The notes under the pieces are model-generated. The model did no database searches. It was given only the letters and a program-made list of their open reading frames with translations, and was not told the origin of the DNA. Both the position numbers and the translations under genes were made by a program. DNA of 64,000 bases, from the NCBI RefSeq assembly GCF_015354735.1, contig NZ_JACEFJ010000004.1, positions 186,001 through 250,000 on the forward strand. Direction: 5' to 3'. Positions 8,818 to 18,631 of this stretch are shown here, in pieces (the stretch's first letter is position 1; the number at the start of each line of letters is the position of its first letter). The DNA comes from Pararhodonellum marinum (lineage in GTDB: Bacteria; Bacteroidota; Bacteroidia; Cytophagales; Cyclobacteriaceae).

Positions 8818-8948
8818 CAGTGGGGATTTTGTGGGGTTAATCCGGTGCTAATTTAGAAAAAGAACCATTAGGTTTGGCTTTCTAGACCAGGTAATCCAAT
8901 CTAAAAACAAACAAAAATTAAAAAACAGTCAAGTATGTTATCCGAATG

Positions 8949-9755
8949 TTAATCCTTTGTCACCAAATTGTTACGCAATCCTTTAGCAGAGACAATTTCC
9001 ATATCTAACGAGCCCACCACAAGATTGGCCTTAATTTTAACTGGAATCTTATTTTTGTCATCAGAAATCCAAACCTTTACCGGGAACTCCCCCCTAAACA
9101 ATTTGTTGGGTGGCATTTGTGGAGTGAATATATAAGTGTCAAACGTACCGACAGGAGTGGAAATCCTTTCTTTTCCCTGGTATATTAAGTTTAGGTTATA
9201 TATTTCTTTGTCGAAAAAACCTGGGATAGTAACGGCATCTCCTGATTTGAATTTTTTCAAATCAATGGTCCTCAAGTAATAAAATCCGCTCACAATATCT
9301 TGGACAGTTCCGGGTAAGTCAAAGGACTTTGTTTCTACCAATTCCTTATTCTCACGGTCATAAAGCTCCATTTTGGCTTTTTTGGCCTTTTGGTCCAGAT
9401 GTACTCTTTCGTTTTTGCGGTATTTGCCTTCCTGAATGTGCCTGTAGGATTGATGGGGGAGAATTTTGGCAGTGTCCAAATAAGTCCCCCAGTTGTCATT
9501 GACCTTGCCAAACCAACTTGCAGGCCCTTTGGTTTTGCCGAATACGTCAATTTTGTAGGTTGGATGGTCGTTGATGGTGAAAATGCTGTCTGAAATGACC
9601 AGTTTTGCATCTGCAAGGCCAATCCATCCATAGCTGACATTGAACAGCAACTCTTCTCCAGAATTAAAGGATTGGTTTTTTTGCTGGCTGTGCATGGGTT
9701 TGGCTGACCATAAAAAAAGGCAAAGGGCAATACTGCTTATTATCTTTGTACGCAT
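8949..9755 (-). CDS. DUF3108 domain protein, exported
   Basis: The open frame starts at 9800, but the best start is the ATG at 9755, which gives a clean signal peptide (MRTKIISSIALCLFLWSAKP then MHSQ); an ATG at 9770 would add five residues. The mature part begins with the DUF3108 hallmark GEELLFNVSYGWIGLADAKL and continues with DIVSGFYYLRT, VPVGTFDTYIF and VWISDDKNKIPVKIKA. This fold is a beta-rich periplasmic or outer-membrane-associated barrel of unknown ligand. The gene stands alone on the minus strand, divergent from recA. Confidence 0.85.
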   Translation of the reverse strand: MRTKIISSIALCLFLWSAKPMHSQQKNQSFNSGEELLFNVSYGWIGLADAKLVISDSIFTINDHPTYKIDVFGKTKGPASWFGKVNDNWGTYLDTAKILPHQSYRHIQEGKYRKNERVHLDQKAKKAKMELYDRENKELVETKSFDLPGTVQDIVSGFYYLRTIDLKKFKSGDAVTIPGFFDKEIYNLNLIYQGKERISTPVGTFDTYIFTPQMPPNKLFRGEFPVKVWISDDKNKIPVKIKANLVVGSLDMEIVSAKGLRNNLVTKD

Positions 9756-9820
9756 AAATTGAATTCTCATGGATAAAGTATGCTTCAAAAGTAATACCAA
9801 ATCTACATGGACAAAATCTG

Positions 9821-9828
9821 TATCTTTG
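9821..9828 (+). promoter_or_regulatory. Candidate -7 box upstream of recA
   Basis: TATCTTTG matches the Bacteroidota TAnnTTTG box and lies 114 bases before the recA start. I see no good TTG box about 20 bases further upstream, so the call is tentative. No LexA-type palindrome is evident between it and recA. Confidence 0.4.
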
Positions 9829-9942
9829 TTAAAATTAGTAAAACGGATTTGGAAAACAATGGTTACCCTTTCCGTTGGTTATCCGATTCTGATTCTTTAC
9901 TTTCACATGTTAAATTAATATTGAAGATTTTTACCGAAGACT

Positions 9943-10971
9943 ATGAGTGCAAATAATGAAAAATTAAAAGCTTTACAACTGACCATAGACAAACTGGAAA
10001 AAACCTATGGCAAGGGCACTGTAATGAAGCTGAGTGACAACAAGGTGTTGGATATTCCTGCCATTTCCACAGGATCTCTTGGATTGGATATGGCATTGGG
10101 AATCGGAGGAATCCCGAGGGGTAGGGTGATTGAAATTTATGGACCGGAATCTTCAGGAAAAACCACGCTCACCATGCATTGTATCGCTGAGGCACAGAAA
10201 GCCGGTGGATTGGCTGCTTTCATAGATGCAGAACATGCCTTTGACAAAACTTATGCGGAGAAATTGGGAATTGATACCGAGAATCTACTCATTTCCCAAC
10301 CGGATAACGGCGAACAAGCATTGGAAATAGCCGAACACCTCATTCGATCTGGGGCAATTGACATCATAGTGATTGATTCCGTGGCTGCCTTGGTTCCTAA
10401 AGGGGAGCTGGAAGGAGATATGGGAGACAGCAAAATGGGTCTACAAGCCAGATTGATGTCCCAAGCGCTTCGAAAACTTACCGGAGCGATCAATAAATCC
10501 GGATGTGCCTGTATTTTTATCAATCAGCTGAGAGAAAAAATAGGGGTGATGTTTGGCAACCCTGAGACCACAACAGGTGGAAATGCACTCAAATTTTATG
10601 CTTCCGTCCGATTGGATATCAGAAGGATCGGGCAAATCAAAGAAGGAGCTGACAATATTCTAGGCAACAGAACCAAAGTCAAGGTGGTCAAAAATAAAGT
10701 GGCCCCTCCATTCAAAGTAGTGGAGTTTGACATCATGTATGGACAGGGCATTTCAAAAGTCGGGGAAATCATTGATCTGGGCGTGGAGTTTGACATCATC
10801 AAAAAGGCAGGATCCTGGTTTTCTTACGATGGCAACAAGCTGGGACAGGGCAGGGATGCGGTGAAGTCACTTCTGCTGGACAATCCCGAATTGATGGAAG
10901 AGCTGGAAAAGAAAATCAAAGACAAAGCCGGGATCAACGGTCTTAAAGAAGAAAAACCCATCGAAGAATAG
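9943..10971 (+). CDS. recA: Recombinase A
   Basis: RecA forms the ATP-dependent filament on single-stranded DNA that drives homologous recombination and the SOS response. The 342-residue product has the Walker A motif GPESSGKT at residues 67-74, the catalytic strand [11 protein letters not shown], the Walker [15 protein letters not shown], the L1/L2 DNA-binding loops ([21 protein letters not shown] and a GNPETTTGG-type loop) and the usual C-terminal domain. It is single-cistron with a strong terminator directly downstream. Confidence 0.99.
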   Translation: MSANNEKLKALQLTIDKLEKTYGKGTVMKLSDNKVLDIPAISTGSLGLDMALGIGGIPRGRVIEIYGPESSGKTTLTMHCIAEAQKAGGLAAFIDAEHAFDKTYAEKLGIDTENLLISQPDNGEQALEIAEHLIRSGAIDIIVIDSVAALVPKGELEGDMGDSKMGLQARLMSQALRKLTGAINKSGCACIFINQLREKIGVMFGNPETTTGGNALKFYASVRLDIRRIGQIKEGADNILGNRTKVKVVKNKVAPPFKVVEFDIMYGQGISKVGEIIDLGVEFDIIKKAGSWFSYDGNKLGQGRDAVKSLLLDNPELMEELEKKIKDKAGINGLKEEKPIEE

Positions 10972-10993
10972 GTAAATGCCTTGATTTGTACTG

Positions 10994-11037
10994 ACAAAAA
11001 AACCCTGATGCCTTCTAGTCATCAGGGTTCTTTTTTT
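10994..11037. terminator. Bidirectional terminator after recA
   Basis: AACCCTGATG at 11001-11010 pairs perfectly with CATCAGGGTT at 11020-11029 around a nine-base loop. A T-run follows at 11031-11037 and an A-run precedes at 10995-11002. It can therefore end recA transcripts and also those from the convergent permease gene that stops at 11054. Confidence 0.9.
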
Positions 11038-11053
11038 ATGAATGCATTCTCCT

Positions 11054-12298
11054 TTAATTGGCTCTAATGGCCTCTACAGGATCCAGCCTTGCGGCCATAA
11101 CGGCAGGTATTATGCCGGAAAACATACCTATTGCAGAAGAAAGCCCGAGCCCGAGTAGAATATTTTTTAATGAAATGGAGACCACCAAGGTACCTAAAGG
11201 AATAAAAGTAATGAGGTACACCAGGAATAAACCTGCCATGCCTCCAATCAAACTTAAAAACACCGCCTCAAACAAAAACTGGAACAGGATAAAATAATTC
11301 TTGGCTCCCAATGATTTCTGTATCCCGATGATATGGGTTCTTTCTTTTACCGAAACAAACATGATATTGGCGATACCGAATCCACCTACCAATATGGAGA
11401 AGCCCCCTATCACCCAACCAGCGATACTGATCACATCAAAAACCGAACCGATGGCATCTTGAATAAACTCTGATTTATTAAGGGCAAAATTATCTTCTTC
11501 TGAGGGTTTCAGACCTCTTTTTGCCCTGAGCAATCCAGCCATTTCGTTTTCAAGAGAAATTAGACCGATGTCTTCCTCTTTACCTTTTGCGGCAATCGTG
11601 GGCTCTATGCCATACCGACCTATAGTATACATCTTGCTGAATGCTCCATAAGGAATCATGCAGGCTTCATCTTTAGAACTGATATTGAAAAGTCCTTCAC
11701 CTTCTTCTTCAAAGATGCCGATAATGAAGAATTTTTGTCCCCTAATTTTCATTTCTTTGCCAAGAGGTTCTTCTCCAGGAAACAGGACATCGGCCACCTT
11801 TACCCCCAAAATGGCTACATTTCTGGATGCCATCACTTCTTGATCGGTAAAAAAGCGACCTGATTTTAATTTGACCTCATATACATCATCATAGGTAGAG
11901 TGTACGCCCTGTAGCCCTACTCCTTCATAGGAGTTACTGGCCTGTTTCAGTATGGTATTGGCGCTTGCAGAAATGGTGACTCCATCTGCTGATTTCAACT
12001 TATTTTGCAGGAAAATAAATTCATCAAAAGTGGATGCAGGCCTTCGTATGTACTTCCACCAAGGCATATCGGGACCTCCGGCGAAAGGAAAGCGGTCGAC
12101 CCGCATGACATTGCTGCCAAGAAAAGTAAAACTTGATTTGATGTTTTTTTCCAGAGAGTCTACCAAAGTAAAAACAGCTATAATCGAAAAAATACCCACT
12201 GTAACTCCCAATAAAGATAAAATTGTTCTGGTCAAGTTGGATTTTAAAGCCTGAAAGGCGAAACGGATACTTTCCCAGATAAGTCTAATCAAAGCCAC
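11054..12298 (-). CDS. ABC transporter permease, MacB/FtsX type
   Basis: The 414-residue protein has the MacB-like layout: a first membrane helix at about residues 22-45 ([24 protein letters not shown]), a large periplasmic MacB_PCD domain (about 50-270), and three C-terminal membrane helices in the FtsX domain with the signature [28 protein letters not shown]. It would pair with an ATP-binding subunit, which is not adjacent here. The role could be export of a lipoprotein, peptide or antibiotic; the sequence does not decide. It stands alone on the minus strand. Confidence 0.9.
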   Translation of the reverse strand: MALIRLIWESIRFAFQALKSNLTRTILSLLGVTVGIFSIIAVFTLVDSLEKNIKSSFTFLGSNVMRVDRFPFAGGPDMPWWKYIRRPASTFDEFIFLQNKLKSADGVTISASANTILKQASNSYEGVGLQGVHSTYDDVYEVKLKSGRFFTDQEVMASRNVAILGVKVADVLFPGEEPLGKEMKIRGQKFFIIGIFEEEGEGLFNISSKDEACMIPYGAFSKMYTIGRYGIEPTIAAKGKEEDIGLISLENEMAGLLRAKRGLKPSEEDNFALNKSEFIQDAIGSVFDVISIAGWVIGGFSILVGGFGIANIMFVSVKERTHIIGIQKSLGAKNYFILFQFLFEAVFLSLIGGMAGLFLVYLITFIPLGTLVVSISLKNILLGLGLSSAIGMFSGIIPAVMAARLDPVEAIRAN

Positions 12299-12355
12299 GG
12301 CAGATTTGTTTATAAAGTTATTGACAAGTTAAGTAGAAATAGATATATTTCTTAT

Positions 12356-12363
12356 TATCTTTG
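12356..12363 (+). promoter_or_regulatory. Candidate -7 box upstream of queA
   Basis: TATCTTTG, an exact TAnnTTTG match, lies 56 bases before the queA start and after an AT-rich stretch. The upstream box is not clear. Confidence 0.45.
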
Positions 12364-12418
12364 CAGTTTTTACAAACTTATTGTAAAAAAAGCAAGCAGC
12401 ATCATTTTAACACAACCT

Positions 12419-13468
12419 ATGAAATTATCCGATTTCAAGTTCGAAGTTCCCAAAAAATTAATCTCCCTATATCCACCTCAAAATAGAGACGAATCCCGTC
12501 TGATGGTAGTTCACCGAAGTACCGGTAAGATTGAGCACAGGGTATTCAAGGATATCATTGAATATTTTCAAGAAGGTGACGTCTTTGTCACGAATAACAC
12601 CAAGGTGTTTCCTGCCAGGTTATACGGAAACAAAGAAAAAACCGGTGCCAAAATTGAAGTTTTTTTGCTTAGAGAGCTTAACCAAGACCTCAGACTTTGG
12701 GATGTATTGGTAGACCCTGCACGTAAAATACGGGTTGGAAACAAGCTTTATTTTGGGGACAGCGATTTAGTAGCGGAAGTGATTGACAATACTACCTCGA
12801 GAGGCAGAACTATCCGTTTTTTGTTTGATGGAACTGACGAGGAATTCTATAAGACCATAGACACCTTGGGTGAAACACCTATCCTAAAGGAATTTATTGA
12901 CAGAAAAGTAGAAACTGAGGATAGAGAACGTTATCAGACCATTTATGCCCAACATGTAGGTGCTGTAGCTGCCCCTACCGCAGGACTTCACTTTACCAAG
13001 CATTTGCTCAAACGCCTTGAAATAAAAGGTGTGGAGGTTAGTCCTATTACATTGCACATTGGATTGGGAACTTTCCGTCAGGTGGATGTAGAAGACCTTA
13101 CCAAACATAAAATGGACTCAGAAAACTACGATATTCCTCAAAAGACAGTGGACTTGGTCAATTCAGCTTTGGACCATAAAAGAAGAGTGGTATCTGTGGG
13201 TACCACCTCCTTAAAAACCATCGAATCCTCAGTAACTGCCAATAATAGGTTGAAGGCAAGCAGCGGATGGACAGACAAATTCATTATTCCTCCATATGAA
13301 TTCAAAATAGCCAATGCCTTGATCACCAATTTTCACTTGCCGGAATCAACCCTTTTGATGACTGCATCTGCATTTGGAGGGTACGACTTGATCATGAAAG
13401 CTTATCAGGAAGCAATCAAGGAAAAATATAAATTCTTCTCCTATGGAGATGCAATGTTAATTTTATGA
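12419..13468 (+). CDS. queA: tRNA S-adenosylmethionine ribosyltransferase-isomerase
   Basis: QueA transfers and isomerises the ribosyl part of S-adenosylmethionine onto preQ1 in the wobble position of Tyr, His, Asn and Asp tRNAs, making epoxyqueuosine. The 349-residue length is normal. Family motifs are present: [23 protein letters not shown] at the start, [47 protein letters not shown] and the end [19 protein letters not shown]. It is transcribed alone, divergent from the permease gene. Confidence 0.98.
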   Translation: MKLSDFKFEVPKKLISLYPPQNRDESRLMVVHRSTGKIEHRVFKDIIEYFQEGDVFVTNNTKVFPARLYGNKEKTGAKIEVFLLRELNQDLRLWDVLVDPARKIRVGNKLYFGDSDLVAEVIDNTTSRGRTIRFLFDGTDEEFYKTIDTLGETPILKEFIDRKVETEDRERYQTIYAQHVGAVAAPTAGLHFTKHLLKRLEIKGVEVSPITLHIGLGTFRQVDVEDLTKHKMDSENYDIPQKTVDLVNSALDHKRRVVSVGTTSLKTIESSVTANNRLKASSGWTDKFIIPPYEFKIANALITNFHLPESTLLMTASAFGGYDLIMKAYQEAIKEKYKFFSYGDAMLIL

Positions 13469-13475
13469 TAAAAAA

Positions 13476-13501
13476 TGGCTCCGATTTGGGGCTTTTTTTT
13501 T
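13476..13501 (+). terminator. Probable terminator after queA
   Basis: GGCTCC pairs with GGGGCT (two G-T wobble pairs) around a short GATTT loop, and nine Ts follow. The stem is short, but the T-run directly after it and its place six bases after the stop support a terminator. Confidence 0.55.
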
Positions 13502-13555
13502 GCACAATTAAATTATTTTTGATCCTAACTTAATGTGTATTGGCAGACATAAAGG

Positions 13556-13563
13556 TACTTTTG
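13556..13563 (+). promoter_or_regulatory. Candidate -7 box upstream of ispD
   Basis: TACTTTTG fits TAnnTTTG and lies 16 bases before the ispD ATG, which would give a very short leader. A second near match (TGACTTTG at 13564-13571) overlaps it. The -33 box is not clear. Confidence 0.35.
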
Positions 13564-13579
13564 TGACTTTGAATATACC

Positions 13580-14260
13580 ATGAAGAAATTTGCGATCATA
13601 GTAGCAGGGGGCCAAGGCAACCGAATGGGGACTCCAATTCCCAAGCAATACCTTGAAATAGGAGGGATGCCTATTCTAATGCATACCTTGAAGAGGTTCC
13701 ACCAATATGATCCTCATTTACAGCTGATTTTGGTGATTCCAAAGGAGGATTTTGAATTTTGGGAGGAGCTTAAGGAAAAATTTGATTTCAATATTCCCCA
13801 TACCCTTGTTGCCGGTGGAAAATCACGCTTTCAGTCGGTCAGAAATGGACTGGAAAGCATCTCGGAGGAAGAAGGTTTAGTGGCCATTCATGACGGGGTT
13901 AGACCATTTGTGAAAAGAGCGGTCATTGCCCAGAGTTTTCAAACTGCCCTAAGGTCAGGGAGTGCCATAGCTGTGGTGGCGGTCAAGGATTCCATCCGTA
14001 AACTTACAGATGATGATAAATCTTTTTATCAGGAAAGAGAGTATTTCCGGATGGTTCAAACGCCGCAGACTTTTCAGTTAAATAAAATCAAACAGGCTTT
14101 TAGCGTCCCCGAACTGCGTCAGTTTACCGATGATGCCACGGTATATGAACACCAAGGCTGGCAGGTTACTTTGATAGCGGGCAATCCTGAAAACATCAAA
14201 ATCACCACGCCGGAGGACATGGTCTACGCCCGATTTCTAATCTCGGAGCATGTAGATTAA
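13580..14260 (+). CDS. ispD: 2-C-methyl-D-erythritol 4-phosphate cytidylyltransferase
   Basis: IspD couples MEP to CTP in the non-mevalonate isoprenoid pathway. The 226-residue protein has the nucleotide-binding VAGGQGNRMG loop at residues 8-17 followed by PKQYLEIGG, the VAIHDGVRPFV segment that holds catalytic residues, the VKDSIRK segment, VQTPQTFQL and the C-terminal DDATVYE and ENIKITTPEDM segments. This means the organism probably uses the MEP route. It is a single gene with no pathway neighbours here. Confidence 0.96.
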   Translation: MKKFAIIVAGGQGNRMGTPIPKQYLEIGGMPILMHTLKRFHQYDPHLQLILVIPKEDFEFWEELKEKFDFNIPHTLVAGGKSRFQSVRNGLESISEEEGLVAIHDGVRPFVKRAVIAQSFQTALRSGSAIAVVAVKDSIRKLTDDDKSFYQEREYFRMVQTPQTFQLNKIKQAFSVPELRQFTDDATVYEHQGWQVTLIAGNPENIKITTPEDMVYARFLISEHVD

Positions 14261-14392
14261 AAACCAGGTTAATTTTACCGAGAAAAAGTAAGCTTTCACC
14301 GAGTATTGTCTGTTGCTTACCTAATGGGTATTTCTCTCATGAGGGACTTGGCTTAGATTTGTTTCAAGTTAAACTTCTAAAAGCACAGCATC

Positions 14393-15160
14393 ATGGCAAC
14401 TAAACAAAACTACACCAATCGAAGCACCAACTATACCTTGGGCATCATCCTACTTGCAGTAGGTTCATTCATCCTGTTAAGAAGACTAGGAATCTGGTTT
14501 CCGGGGTGGTTTTTTTCCTTCCCTATGGCACTTGTGGCAGTAGGTATCGTGATTCTTGTACAGCAAAAATTCCAAAGCGCTTTCGGATATGTCATTTTGC
14601 TTATAGGGGGCTTTTTCTTGATCAAAAGAGAAATAGGTTTCCCTCATGAGGTCGAACCGTATTTGCTTCCAATTGGATTAATTATCTTAGGTACTTTTTT
14701 CATTTTGAATCAGACCTTGAAAAAAAACAAGCTCTCGGAGGATTTCAATTTTCAATCAGGAGTAGGAAAATCCTCGGAAGTGGGATTTGATGGTTTCACT
14801 AAGGGAGAGTTTGAAGAAAGCGGGGATGTGATCAATTCACAGGCACTCTTTTCCAGTGACCAAAGAAGGATCATTTCTAAAAATTTCAAAGGTGGGAAAG
14901 TCTCCGCCATCATGGGAGGTGTGGACATAGATTTTTCTTCCGCAGATATACCCTCACCCGCGGCCTTGAATGTGGAGGTTGCTTTCGGCGGAGTCAAACT
15001 GGTCGTACCCGCTCATTGGGATGTGAGGGTAAATGTGACCAATATTTTTGCCGGGGTAGAAGATAAGCGGGTTTTTCCTGCTACCTCTACAGACCCTGAA
15101 AAAATCCTTCATATTTATGGATCAGTGATGTTCGGTGGTTTGGAAATCAAGTCATTCTGA
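14393..15160 (+). CDS. LiaF-like membrane protein
   Basis: The 255-residue protein has four membrane helices in the first 110 residues (a DUF5668-like block with RRLGIWFPGWFFSFPMALVAVGI) and a soluble C-terminal half with the LiaF/YvqF-type beta repeats AIMGGVDIDFSSADI, VEVAFGGVKLVVPAHWDVRVNV and IYGSVMFGGLEIKSF. LiaF proteins restrain LiaS-type sensor kinases in Firmicutes. Here the next genes are a LytS-like kinase and a LytTR regulator, with 14 bases to the kinase, so a similar inhibitory role in an envelope-sensing circuit is a reasonable inference. Confidence 0.85.
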   Translation: MATKQNYTNRSTNYTLGIILLAVGSFILLRRLGIWFPGWFFSFPMALVAVGIVILVQQKFQSAFGYVILLIGGFFLIKREIGFPHEVEPYLLPIGLIILGTFFILNQTLKKNKLSEDFNFQSGVGKSSEVGFDGFTKGEFEESGDVINSQALFSSDQRRIISKNFKGGKVSAIMGGVDIDFSSADIPSPAALNVEVAFGGVKLVVPAHWDVRVNVTNIFAGVEDKRVFPATSTDPEKILHIYGSVMFGGLEIKSF

Positions 15161-15174
15161 TCGATCTTGGTTCC

Positions 15175-16233
15175 ATGATAAGGTCTCTGCTCCAAAAGAG
15201 TAAAATCAATAGATATATGGCCATACTCCTTATCCTTTTATGGATAATGGGTGTGGCTTACCTTTTGGTTCACTATGGTCAGCCTTACCAGATTGCGCTT
15301 ACCGATGCGACTTTGTCTTCTTCCTTCCTGTTTTTTGGCTTCTTTGTTCTTGAAAATATTTTCAGGTATTATGCCCCGAGGCTTAAAAATGTATTGGTTT
15401 TTTTGATCTTCCCTACCTTGATCATGCTGCTTATTCAAGGAATTTCCCTGTGGACTTTGAATTGGTATTTTAAAGATCTCCCTGGTTATGATCAATTTTT
15501 GAATCAGACCGCTTGGTTGAGGGGCTTTATCGTGTTTTTGGTTTTGCTTGGGTATTCCCTGATCCACATTGTTCATGGAAAATTAGAGCAACAGATGCAA
15601 AGCGTGGAAAGAGAAAAGCAACTGGAAAGAATGGCGAAAGAATCGGAATTGCATCAACTCCGCCAACAACTCCAGCCCCATTTTCTATTCAATAGCCTCA
15701 ACTCTATCAGTTCTCTGGTCAAAAGGCAGCCGGATGCAGCCCGTGAGATGATCATACAATTGTCTGATTTTCTCAGGAAAACCATCCGAAAAGAAGACAA
15801 AAGCTGGATATCAGTGTCTGAAGAGGTGGAATACCTTGGACTGTTTGCTACCATAGAAAAAATACGGTTCGGACACAGATTGACGGTAGCATTTGAAGTC
15901 CCAGATGAGGTAAAAGAGGCAAAGATGCCTCAACTGTTGGTGCAGCCCCTGCTGGAAAATGCGATCAAACATGGCCTATATGGCACTTTGGAAGAAGTAT
16001 GCATTCGGGTTATCTTTGAAGGTAATCCTTCTTATTTAAAAGTAAAAGTGGAGAATCCTTATGATGGCACAGCTGGTCAGCCTAAAGGTGAAGGCTTTGG
16101 TCTTGAGGTAATTGGCAGAAGGCTTTATTTGCTTTTCGGTAGGAATGATCTCCTTCAATTGGATATTCAAAAGGATAGTTTTACAGCAGAAATCAAAATC
16201 CCAAAGCAATATGAAGAAAGTACTCATCATTGA
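15175..16233 (+). CDS. LytS/YehU-type sensor histidine kinase
   Basis: The 352-residue kinase has four membrane helices (about residues 14-33, 44-62, 72-98 and 115-133), a coiled stretch, and a His_kinase domain with phospho-acceptor His169 in QLQPHFLFNSLNSIS. This is followed by an ATPase domain with LLENAIKHGLYG and GFGLEVIGRRL. It belongs to the PF06580 group that usually pairs with LytTR regulators. It overlaps the regulator gene by 23 bases. The ligand is unknown; the short periplasmic loops suggest membrane or envelope sensing. Confidence 0.92.
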   Translation: MIRSLLQKSKINRYMAILLILLWIMGVAYLLVHYGQPYQIALTDATLSSSFLFFGFFVLENIFRYYAPRLKNVLVFLIFPTLIMLLIQGISLWTLNWYFKDLPGYDQFLNQTAWLRGFIVFLVLLGYSLIHIVHGKLEQQMQSVEREKQLERMAKESELHQLRQQLQPHFLFNSLNSISSLVKRQPDAAREMIIQLSDFLRKTIRKEDKSWISVSEEVEYLGLFATIEKIRFGHRLTVAFEVPDEVKEAKMPQLLVQPLLENAIKHGLYGTLEEVCIRVIFEGNPSYLKVKVENPYDGTAGQPKGEGFGLEVIGRRLYLLFGRNDLLQLDIQKDSFTAEIKIPKQYEESTHH

Positions 16234-16933
16234 TGACGAGCCTTTGGCGACGGCCCTGGTAGAGGAATACCTGGAGGACCATGAAGATTTAGAGATACTA
16301 AAAATTTGCCATAATGGATTCGAAGGCCTCAAAGCGATTCAGGAACTTCAGCCGGATCTTGTGTTTCTGGACGTACAAATGCCAAAAATCAATGGGTTTG
16401 AACTGCTGGAACTGCTTGATTCTTCTCCAGCCGTAATTTTTACTACCGCATTTGACCAGTATGCGGTCAAGGCTTTTGATGCCTTTGCTGTTGACTATTT
16501 GCTAAAACCGTTTTCGAAACAGCGGTTTGACCAGGCAATTGATCGCTTTCACCAGCAAACCTCTCAAATCCCAAGCCCAGAAAGTCCTAAGGAGGATATC
16601 ATGCCTGCGGATAGAATTGTCCTGAAAATGAACCAAAGCATCAAAATTATTCCCTTTTCGGAGATAAAATACCTCGAAGCCAATGATGATTACATAAACA
16701 TTTACACCGCTGAGGGTAAATTTTTAAAGAATAAACCTCTCAAATACTTTGACAAAATTATGGATCCTCAAAGTTTTGTTAGGGTCCACCGCTCCTATTT
16801 AGTCAAAGTCAGCGAAATCACCAAGATCGAGGCTTATGAAAAGGGAAAGCATATCGTTCGTTTGAGGACAGGGGAAAAAATTCCAGTGAGTAAGACTGGA
16901 TATGTTCAGTTGAAAGAATTGTTGGGGATTTAA
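16211..16933 (+). CDS. LytTR-family response regulator
   Basis: I place the start at the ATG at 16211 (240 residues), which gives MKKVLIIDDEP, the normal receiver start; the open frame from 16112 adds 33 residues that lie inside the kinase gene. The receiver has the acidic pair Asp8-Asp9, phospho-acceptor Asp54 in VFLDVQMPK, and the Lys of DYLLKPF. The C-terminal LytTR DNA-binding domain includes the segments KYLEANDDYINIYT, FVRVHRSYLVKVSEI and GEKIPVSKTGY. LytTR regulators bind direct repeats upstream of target promoters; the likely target is this operon and envelope genes, which is inference. Confidence 0.95.
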   Translation: MKKVLIIDDEPLATALVEEYLEDHEDLEILKICHNGFEGLKAIQELQPDLVFLDVQMPKINGFELLELLDSSPAVIFTTAFDQYAVKAFDAFAVDYLLKPFSKQRFDQAIDRFHQQTSQIPSPESPKEDIMPADRIVLKMNQSIKIIPFSEIKYLEANDDYINIYTAEGKFLKNKPLKYFDKIMDPQSFVRVHRSYLVKVSEITKIEAYEKGKHIVRLRTGEKIPVSKTGYVQLKELLGI

Positions 16934-16935
16934 AA

Positions 16936-16958
16936 AAAGCCCTGGGAGGGCTTTCTTT
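16936..16958. terminator. Terminator shared by the LytTR gene and the DUF2795 gene
   Basis: AAAGCCCT at 16936-16943 pairs perfectly with AGGGCTTT at 16947-16954 around GGG. The hairpin starts two bases after the plus-strand stop and ends three bases before the convergent minus-strand stop, with T- or A-rich flanks on both sides. It can serve both directions. Confidence 0.8.
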
Positions 16959-17178
16959 AATATTCGTCTTCGTTGAAGAAGAAATCATCCTTAGTTGGAT
17001 AATCCGGCCATATTTCTTCGATGTTCTCATAAGGCTCTCCGTCATCCTCAAGCTCTTGTAGGTTTTCCACAACCTCCAAAGGGGCACCTGAACGGATCGC
17101 ATAATCAATGAGCTCATCCTTAGTTGCTGGCCAAGGGGCATCTTCCAAGTAAGACGCGAGTTCTAATGTCCAATACAT
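16957..17178 (-). CDS. DUF2795 protein
   Basis: This 73-residue acidic protein (MYWTLELASYLEDAPWPATKDELIDYAIRSG) matches DUF2795, a small helical family found across bacteria with no known function. The conserved core is the LEDAPWPATKDELIDYA segment and an acidic tail (DFFFNEDEY). It stands alone between a convergent regulator gene and the DUF349 gene upstream. Its short length and high acidity fit a soluble accessory protein. Confidence 0.85.
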   Translation of the reverse strand: MYWTLELASYLEDAPWPATKDELIDYAIRSGAPLEVVENLQELEDDGEPYENIEEIWPDYPTKDDFFFNEDEY

Positions 17179-17255
17179 AGTGTCAGTTTTTAAAGTTTTC
17201 CGCCGTAACGGGTTGCAAAAATAGAAATTCTTTTATGATTACAAACGGTAACCGA

Positions 17256-18503
17256 TTATTTGTTTGAAAGTTCCCTGAGGATATGGTTTTTTACATCGAC
17301 TTTACGCTTGTAAGAACTAAGTTTCCGCTTCAGCATGATCTCAAAATCATCTTCATTGGTCCTAAATTTTTCGGCGTTTTCTTTGACCGTCTCCAGCTCT
17401 TTTTGGTCTCTGTAAATCAAATCTTTGAGAATGGAGATTTTAATTTTATCCTGCTCTTCGGGTGACTTTTCTCTGAAATCTTCATATTTGGATCTGGCAA
17501 GCTTGTCCAAAAATGATTTTTCAGAAACGATATCTGAGAAAAATACGAATGACCAGGATAATTGTTGTACTTCTCTGGGTTTTTTCGGAGGGAGCTTTTT
17601 CCACTCCGCCTGAATTCTCCTGGCTGCAGAGACATTTTCCGGCGTAGGTGGCTTTTTGGACAACTGTTTGATCTGTTCGGTCATTTGCTCAACCTTCTTG
17701 GCTAGTTCCCTTGGATTGAGCTGATTGGACTGGGCATTTCTTTTAAACCTGCTGAAAATCCGGTTATTGATTTTGGAAAATTCATCCCAGAGTGGCTGTC
17801 TTTTTTCAGCAGGAACCTTGCCGGAGGCTTTCCACTCTTTCTGTATTCTTTTGCTGATTTCAAAAGCCTGTTTGGCATCAGGTAAATCAAAGGCATCCCT
17901 GGCTTGCCTGACCAAAGCCTCATATACTTTGATGTTTTCTTCGGCTTGGATGGCCAGGCCTTCAAAAAAGTTTTTCCTGTTTTTGAAAAAAGTGTCTATG
18001 GCAGCATTGAACTGCCCCTCTACCTCATCTTCTAATTCCTTTCCAACCGGACCTGTTTTGATCCAACGTTGCTTGATTTCCCTGAATTGCTCGCTTGTGG
18101 CTTTCCAATCTGTATTGTTTTTCAGGGCCTCTGCTTCCATGATAAGGCCTTTTTTGATTTCCAGGTTTCTTTCTCTGTTGGCTGCGATGATCTCTTCCAA
18201 GTAGCTCTCCTGGGCTTCCAGTTCTTCTATTAAAGGCACAAAATCTCCCAAGGCATCATATTGCATCAAAGATTCTTTGAGATGGATCAATTTCATCATG
18301 AAAGAACCTTTGTTTTGGTTTTCCTCTATTTCTTTTTTAAGCTGGGCAATTTTTTCCTTGACCGATTCAAAGCGGTCCTCAAAATAACGGAGGGTAGAGG
18401 CTTCGTCTTCTTTTACTTCCCCTATGACCCTGTCTCCCTGACCCAAAAATCCCTTCAAATAGACTTTGTTTTCCTTAATGTATCCGTATGGATGCTCCGT
18501 CAT
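17256..18503 (-). CDS. DUF349 repeat protein
   Basis: The 415-residue protein is rich in charged helices and contains several DUF349 repeats, marked by segments such as WKATSEQFREIKQRWIKTG, IQKEWKASGKVPAEKRQPLWDEF and IQAEWKKLPPKKPREVQQLSW. Long coiled-coil stretches link them. DUF349 proteins are elongated helical proteins with unsettled roles. The N-terminal 60 residues (YIKENKVYLKGFLGQGDRVIGEV) look like a small beta domain. The gene is divergent from ettA. Confidence 0.88.
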   Translation of the reverse strand: MTEHPYGYIKENKVYLKGFLGQGDRVIGEVKEDEASTLRYFEDRFESVKEKIAQLKKEIEENQNKGSFMMKLIHLKESLMQYDALGDFVPLIEELEAQESYLEEIIAANRERNLEIKKGLIMEAEALKNNTDWKATSEQFREIKQRWIKTGPVGKELEDEVEGQFNAAIDTFFKNRKNFFEGLAIQAEENIKVYEALVRQARDAFDLPDAKQAFEISKRIQKEWKASGKVPAEKRQPLWDEFSKINNRIFSRFKRNAQSNQLNPRELAKKVEQMTEQIKQLSKKPPTPENVSAARRIQAEWKKLPPKKPREVQQLSWSFVFFSDIVSEKSFLDKLARSKYEDFREKSPEEQDKIKISILKDLIYRDQKELETVKENAEKFRTNEDDFEIMLKRKLSSYKRKVDVKNHILRELSNK

Positions 18504-18631
18504 GATTTAATAGGTTAGTGGATAGTTGGTTTTTCCTGCAAATTAATTAATTCAAAAGCATTTATCCTAAGAAAGGCTATTTTTTGCCATCTTTGTTTTT
18601 ATAATTTATTGGGAATAGAAAAAATTAAAAA

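Noticed and set aside
16112-16210. Upstream extension of the LytTR regulator
   Set aside because: It lies inside the kinase gene and the receiver domain begins cleanly at the ATG at 16211.
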